NCBI GenBank assembly: GCA_949745625.1
Contig: CATJZR010000045.1
Coordinates: 1-17,401, forward strand
Source of the DNA: an uncultured Eubacteriales bacterium
GTDB lineage: Bacteria; Bacillota; Clostridia; Christensenellales; Borkfalkiaceae
Length of the DNA: 17,401 nt
Direction: 5' to 3'
In this document: piece by piece, positions 14,744 through 17,401 of the stretch
Layout: every line of letters starts with the position of its first letter
How positions within the stretch are numbered: the stretch's first letter is position 1
The notes under the pieces: model-generated
The model's database searches: none
What the model was told of the DNA's origin: nothing
What the model saw: the letters and a program-made list of their open reading frames with translations, nothing else
Made by a program: the position numbers and the translations under genes

Positions 14744-14924
14744 TTTGAATAATTAACGGGGCAAGCAAGCCCGCGTGTTTGCGCAAATCTGCGCTTCGGC
14801 GGGGTAGATGCCCGTAATTATATAATAAGATAGCCCTAAGTATTACGGGCAGAGGGGTAGAACCCTTCGAAATCGCGCCGAATTATCGCCGCGCACGGCG
14901 GTTATTTGCGTGAAGGAGGCAATT
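14744..14924 (+). promoter_or_regulatory. Hairpin-rich leader of the aspartyl-tRNA synthetase gene (candidate unknown cis-regulatory RNA)
   Basis: This 181-base region holds no gene. It contains a composite stem CCCGC (14770-14774)/GCGGG (14799-14803) enclosing GCGCA/TGCGC (14781-14785, 14790-14794). A perfect 9-bp stem GCCCGTAAT (14810-14818)/ATTACGGGC (14842-14850) has a 23-base loop. A small AGGG (14853-14856)/CCCT (14863-14866) hairpin follows. CGCCG, present twice (14876-14880 and 14887-14891), can pair with CGGCG (14896-14900). The Shine-Dalgarno AAGGAGG (14913-14919) is strong, 5 bases before the ATG. CCTTC (14864-14868) is complementary to GAAGG (14912-14916) in that site. No stem is followed by a U tract, so any control would be translational. 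The T-box signature UGGNACC is not present. Confidence 0.5.
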
Positions 14925-16220
14925 ATGAAAAGAACATATATTAAAAATCTGACCGAGGGTCAGTGCTGCGTAAAGGGATATGTCGAAACTATCCGTGATA
15001 AGAAGATAATGTTTCTCGTCATTCGCGACGTTACCGGCGCGGTGCAGGTAACTATCGTAAAGGACGAGTGTCCCGAGGTGTACGAGGAAGCCAAAAAGCT
15101 TACCCCGCATAGCTTCGTTTCTATCGAGGGCAGGTGCGTGTTCTCGGAATACGTCAGAAACGGCGGCAAAGAAATATATCCGGACAAGCTTGAAATTATG
15201 AGCGTGGCGGACGTGTTGCCCATTGCACCGGATTCCGGTCCCGATCTTCGTATGGACTACCGCTGGATTGACCTGCGCGACGAAAAAAAGGTATTGATGT
15301 TTAAAATTCAGTCTGCGTTTGAAAAGTACGCGGTCGAGTTTTTCGACAAAGAGGGCTTTATAGAAATTCACACGCCCAAAATAACCACGATTTCGTCCGA
15401 AGGCGGAAGCGAGGTTTTCGAAATGAAGTACTTTGACAAGAAGGCGTATCTTACGCAAAGTCCGCAGCTCTATAAGCAGATGTCTATGATGGCGGGCTTC
15501 GACAAGACCTACGAGATTGGAGAGCTGTTCCGTTCCAACCCCAGCTTTACAAACCGCCACGCAACCGAATTTACCTGCATAGACGTTGAAATTTCGTTTA
15601 TCGATTCCCACCACGAGGTTATGGACGTCGAGGAAGCGATGTTCAAGTATATAATGAAAGGAATGAACGAGCAGTACGGCGAGGAGTACAAGCGGATTTT
15701 CGGCAAGGATATGATAGAGATTAACTACGATATTCCCAGAATTCCCCTGCACGAAGCTTATAAAATTTTAAAGGAAGAAATGAATTACGAGGTTCCCCGC
15801 GCGTTGAAGGGCGACCTTGACCCCGACGGGGAAAAGCTTATCTGTGAGTACGTAAAAAAGAAATACGGCAGCGACTTTGTGTTTATAACCGATTTCCCCG
15901 CAAAGGCGCGCGCGTTCTACACTATGCGCAAAGAGGACGACCCCGAGCTTTCAAAAAGCTACGATTTGCTTTTCAAGGGGCTTGAAATTACAAGCGGCGC
16001 CCAGCGCGAGCACCGTTACGAGCAGCTTAAAAACAACATTATAGAAAACGGGATAAATCCCGAGGATATGAAAGTGTATCTCGATTTCTTCCGTTACGGC
16101 GCTCCTACGCACGGTGGCTTCGGGCTCGGCATTGCAAGAACTCTTGCAAAGCTGTTCGATTTGCCCAACGTGCGCGACGTAATATTCATATTCCGCGGTC
16201 CCAATCGTTTGACTCCGTAA
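14925..16220 (+). CDS. aspS: Aspartyl-tRNA synthetase, archaeal/eukaryotic type (possibly aspartate--tRNA(Asn) ligase)
   Basis: Class IIb aminoacyl-tRNA synthetase that charges tRNA-Asp and possibly tRNA-Asn with aspartate. The ATG at 14925 is used because a strong AAGGAGG precedes it; an in-frame GTG at 14910 overlaps that site. At 431 aa it is archaeal-sized and lacks the roughly 150-residue GAD insertion of bacterial AspRS (about 590 aa). An OB-fold anticodon domain (about 1-100) precedes the catalytic core with SSEGGSEVF (157-165), TQSPQLYKQM (177-186), motif 2 FRSNPSFTNRHATEF (202-216), SGAQREHR (357-364) and the RLTP C-terminus. QSPQLYKQ marks AspRS rather than AsnRS. Motif 3 reads GFGLGIAR (398-405), with Ala where Glu is usual in archaeal enzymes. 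Clostridia often carry such an enzyme beside a bacterial AspRS. tRNA specificity is not resolvable here. Confidence 0.88.
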   Translation: MKRTYIKNLTEGQCCVKGYVETIRDKKIMFLVIRDVTGAVQVTIVKDECPEVYEEAKKLTPHSFVSIEGRCVFSEYVRNGGKEIYPDKLEIMSVADVLPIAPDSGPDLRMDYRWIDLRDEKKVLMFKIQSAFEKYAVEFFDKEGFIEIHTPKITTISSEGGSEVFEMKYFDKKAYLTQSPQLYKQMSMMAGFDKTYEIGELFRSNPSFTNRHATEFTCIDVEISFIDSHHEVMDVEEAMFKYIMKGMNEQYGEEYKRIFGKDMIEINYDIPRIPLHEAYKILKEEMNYEVPRALKGDLDPDGEKLICEYVKKKYGSDFVFITDFPAKARAFYTMRKEDDPELSKSYDLLFKGLEITSGAQREHRYEQLKNNIIENGINPEDMKVYLDFFRYGAPTHGGFGLGIARTLAKLFDLPNVRDVIFIFRGPNRLTP

Positions 16221-16231
16221 AAATAAACGCT

Positions 16232-16254
16232 ATCCACCCGCACCGCGGGTGGAT
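16232..16254. terminator. Strong hairpin between aspS and the GH3 gene; terminator-like but without U tract
   Basis: A perfect 10-bp stem, ATCCACCCGC (16232-16241) with GCGGGTGGAT (16245-16254) around an ACC loop, lies 11 bases after the aspS stop. It is followed by TATTAAC rather than a T run. It may be a weak or factor-dependent terminator, or a 3'-end stabiliser. It ends only 18 bases before the next ATG. Confidence 0.45.
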
Positions 16255-16272
16255 TATTAACGACAGGTAATT

Positions 16273-17401
16273 ATGAAACCCGAATTAGAAAATCTTATTA
16301 AAAAAATGAGTATCGAGGATAAGGCACGTCAGCTTACGCAGATAAACGCCGACTTTATCAAGACGGATATGTCCGTCGCCGATACGGGTGTGAGCGGAAT
16401 AACCCTGACGCAGGCGGACGTTTACGGCTGCGGTTCGGTGCTCAATTTCGGCGACGCGCGCGACGCGGCGTATATAAGAAACCGATACCTTGAAAAATCG
16501 GAAACCTCAATTCCGCTCGTCATGATGCAGGATGTCATTCACGGCTACCGCACGATTTTTCCCATACCTCTTGCAATAGGCTGCTCGTTCGATGCCGCTT
16601 TGGCGGAGGAATGTGCGGAAATGTCTGCAAAGGAAGCTTCGCTCAACGGAGTGGACGTAACATTTTCGCCTATGGTCAACCTCGTGCGCGACGCGCGCTG
16701 GGGCAGGGTGATGGAAACCTACGGCGAGGACCCGTGGCTTAACGGCGTTTTCGGCAGGGCTACAATCCGCGGCTACCGTGCGGGCGGGCTTGCAAGCTGC
16801 GTAAAGCACTACGCCGCTTACGGTGCGGCGGAGGCGGGCAGGGAATACAACACCACCGACGTAAGCGAGCGCAATCTGCGAGAGTACTATCTGCCCGCGT
16901 TTTACGAGTGTCTTAAAGAGCAGCCCGAGCTGGTCATGACCTCGTTCAACCTTTTGAACGGAGTGCCCGTCAATGCGGACGCGCACCTGCTTTTGGATAT
17001 TCTGCGCGGCGAGTGGGGCTATGACGGCGTAATCGTAAGCGACTACGGCGCGGTGCGCGAAATGATTGAGCATAGCTATTGCGAGGACGAAAAAGCGTGC
17101 GCCCGCGTTGCGGCAAACAACACGCTTGACCTTGAAATGATGTCCTCGACCTACATCAACAATCTGCCCCTACTTGTAAAAGAGGGGGCGGTGGATATGT
17201 CCGTCGTCGACGGAATGGTGCGCCGCGTGTTAGAGCTTAAAGAAAAGCTCAACCTGTTTGAAAACCCTATGGGAAGAACGGACGCGGAAGCGGCGGATAA
17301 GGTCTGCCTTTGCCCCGAGCATAGGGAAATTGCCAGACGCGCGGCGGAAAAAAGCTTTGTTTTGCTTGAAAACGACGGGGTTTTGCCCCTTTCGCGCAGT
17401 G
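16273..17401 (+). CDS. Glycoside hydrolase family 3 beta-glucosidase (3' truncated)
   Basis: Retaining GH3 enzyme, predicted to remove terminal beta-linked glucose (or a related sugar such as xylose) from oligosaccharides. The frame is open from the ATG at 16273 to the window end, giving 376 residues of an expected 700 to 800. The N-terminal TIM barrel shows LTQINADF (21-28), QDVIHGYRTIFPIPLA (86-101), FSPMVNLVRDARWGRVMETY (131-150), KHYAAYG (178-184), MTSFNLLNGVPVN (222-234) and VIVSDYGAV (253-261), with D257 as the predicted nucleophile. The C-terminal sandwich domain, with the acid/base residue, starts at SFVLLENDGVLPL. No signal peptide is present, so it is cytoplasmic and likely acts on imported oligosaccharides. 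A modest ACAGG site lies 5 bases before the ATG. Confidence 0.93.
   Translation, partial: MKPELENLIKKMSIEDKARQLTQINADFIKTDMSVADTGVSGITLTQADVYGCGSVLNFGDARDAAYIRNRYLEKSETSIPLVMMQDVIHGYRTIFPIPLAIGCSFDAALAEECAEMSAKEASLNGVDVTFSPMVNLVRDARWGRVMETYGEDPWLNGVFGRATIRGYRAGGLASCVKHYAAYGAAEAGREYNTTDVSERNLREYYLPAFYECLKEQPELVMTSFNLLNGVPVNADAHLLLDILRGEWGYDGVIVSDYGAVREMIEHSYCEDEKACARVAANNTLDLEMMSSTYINNLPLLVKEGAVDMSVVDGMVRRVLELKEKLNLFENPMGRTDAEAADKVCLCPEHREIARRAAEKSFVLLENDGVLPLSRS

Noticed and set aside
14757..14780. Resemblance of AAGCCCGCG to part of the FMN riboswitch
   Set aside because: Only nine bases match; the other conserved RFN blocks are absent and the downstream gene is not related to riboflavin.
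14821..14826. TATAAT as a promoter for aspS
   Set aside because: No acceptable -35 lies 16 to 18 bases upstream (GGCGGG region), and it falls in the loop of a 9-bp hairpin, so it is more likely a chance AT-rich match.
14840..14880. T-box antiterminator or tRNA-like T-arm (TAGAACC, TTCGAAATC)
   Set aside because: The invariant UGG of the T-box is missing, and no paired arms complete a T-stem or an acceptor stem, so neither a canonical T-box nor a tRNA is supported.
14883..15752. Long minus-strand ORF (289 codons) opposite aspS
   Set aside because: It lies fully antisense to a clear synthetase gene, has no ribosome site or recognisable domain, and reflects the codon bias of the true frame.
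16507..17073. Minus-strand ORF of 188 codons opposite the GH3 gene
   Set aside because: It is a shadow of a gene with intact GH3 motifs through the same stretch; no independent support.
1..17401. Mobile elements, CRISPR, phage defence or integration sites
   Set aside because: No transposase or integrase, no direct-repeat arrays and no abrupt base-composition shift were seen. The WYL regulator alone is not enough to call a defence island.

Overview
This window looks like chromosomal core DNA from a low-to-mid GC Firmicute, most likely an uncultured Clostridia-class (gut-type) bacterium. The main evidence is the order prmA, rsmE, mtaB, HIT protein, which normally follows the hrcA-grpE-dnaK-dnaJ block in Clostridia and Bacilli. 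Shine-Dalgarno sites and sigma-A type promoters are also typical. I saw no phage, IS, CRISPR, rRNA or tRNA features. The exact taxon cannot be fixed from the sequence alone.

Region 1 (1-7291, + strand) is one tightly packed operon entered mid-gene: prmA (5' truncated), rsmE, mtaB, a PrsW-type intramembrane protease with an extra acidic extracytoplasmic domain, a HIT nucleotide hydrolase, an aldose-1-epimerase-like protein, a small two-TM protein of unknown function and a cardiolipin synthase. Start and stop codons overlap at five of the seven junctions. The theme is translation modification (PrmA, RsmE, MtaB) followed by membrane/envelope functions (PrsW, Cls). Convergent to it, one base away, is a WYL-domain transcription regulator (7293-8210, -) with a strong promoter of its own and a candidate operator in that promoter. 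Divergent from the regulator is a 57-residue orphan small gene (8293-8466, +) that shares a terminator with the convergent phospho-sugar mutase.

Region 2 (8498-12894, - strand) has a phosphohexomutase (pgcA-like) whose promoter is interleaved with the terminator of the upstream transcription unit. Above it lies a unit of trmL, rdgB, a YfcE-type phosphodiesterase and a polytopic membrane protein of unknown function. trmL appears leaderless, and rdgB appears to have an extremely short 5' UTR.

Region 3 (12939-17401, + strand) starts with a near-consensus promoter driving a Na+/phosphate cotransporter with a C-terminal PhoU-like domain. After it come a 181-nt hairpin-rich leader, an archaeal-type aspartyl-tRNA synthetase, and a cytoplasmic GH3 beta-glucosidase cut off by the window end. 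The leader contains mutually exclusive pairings that could mask the synthetase Shine-Dalgarno. It does not match the T-box consensus and is the best candidate here for an undescribed regulatory element.
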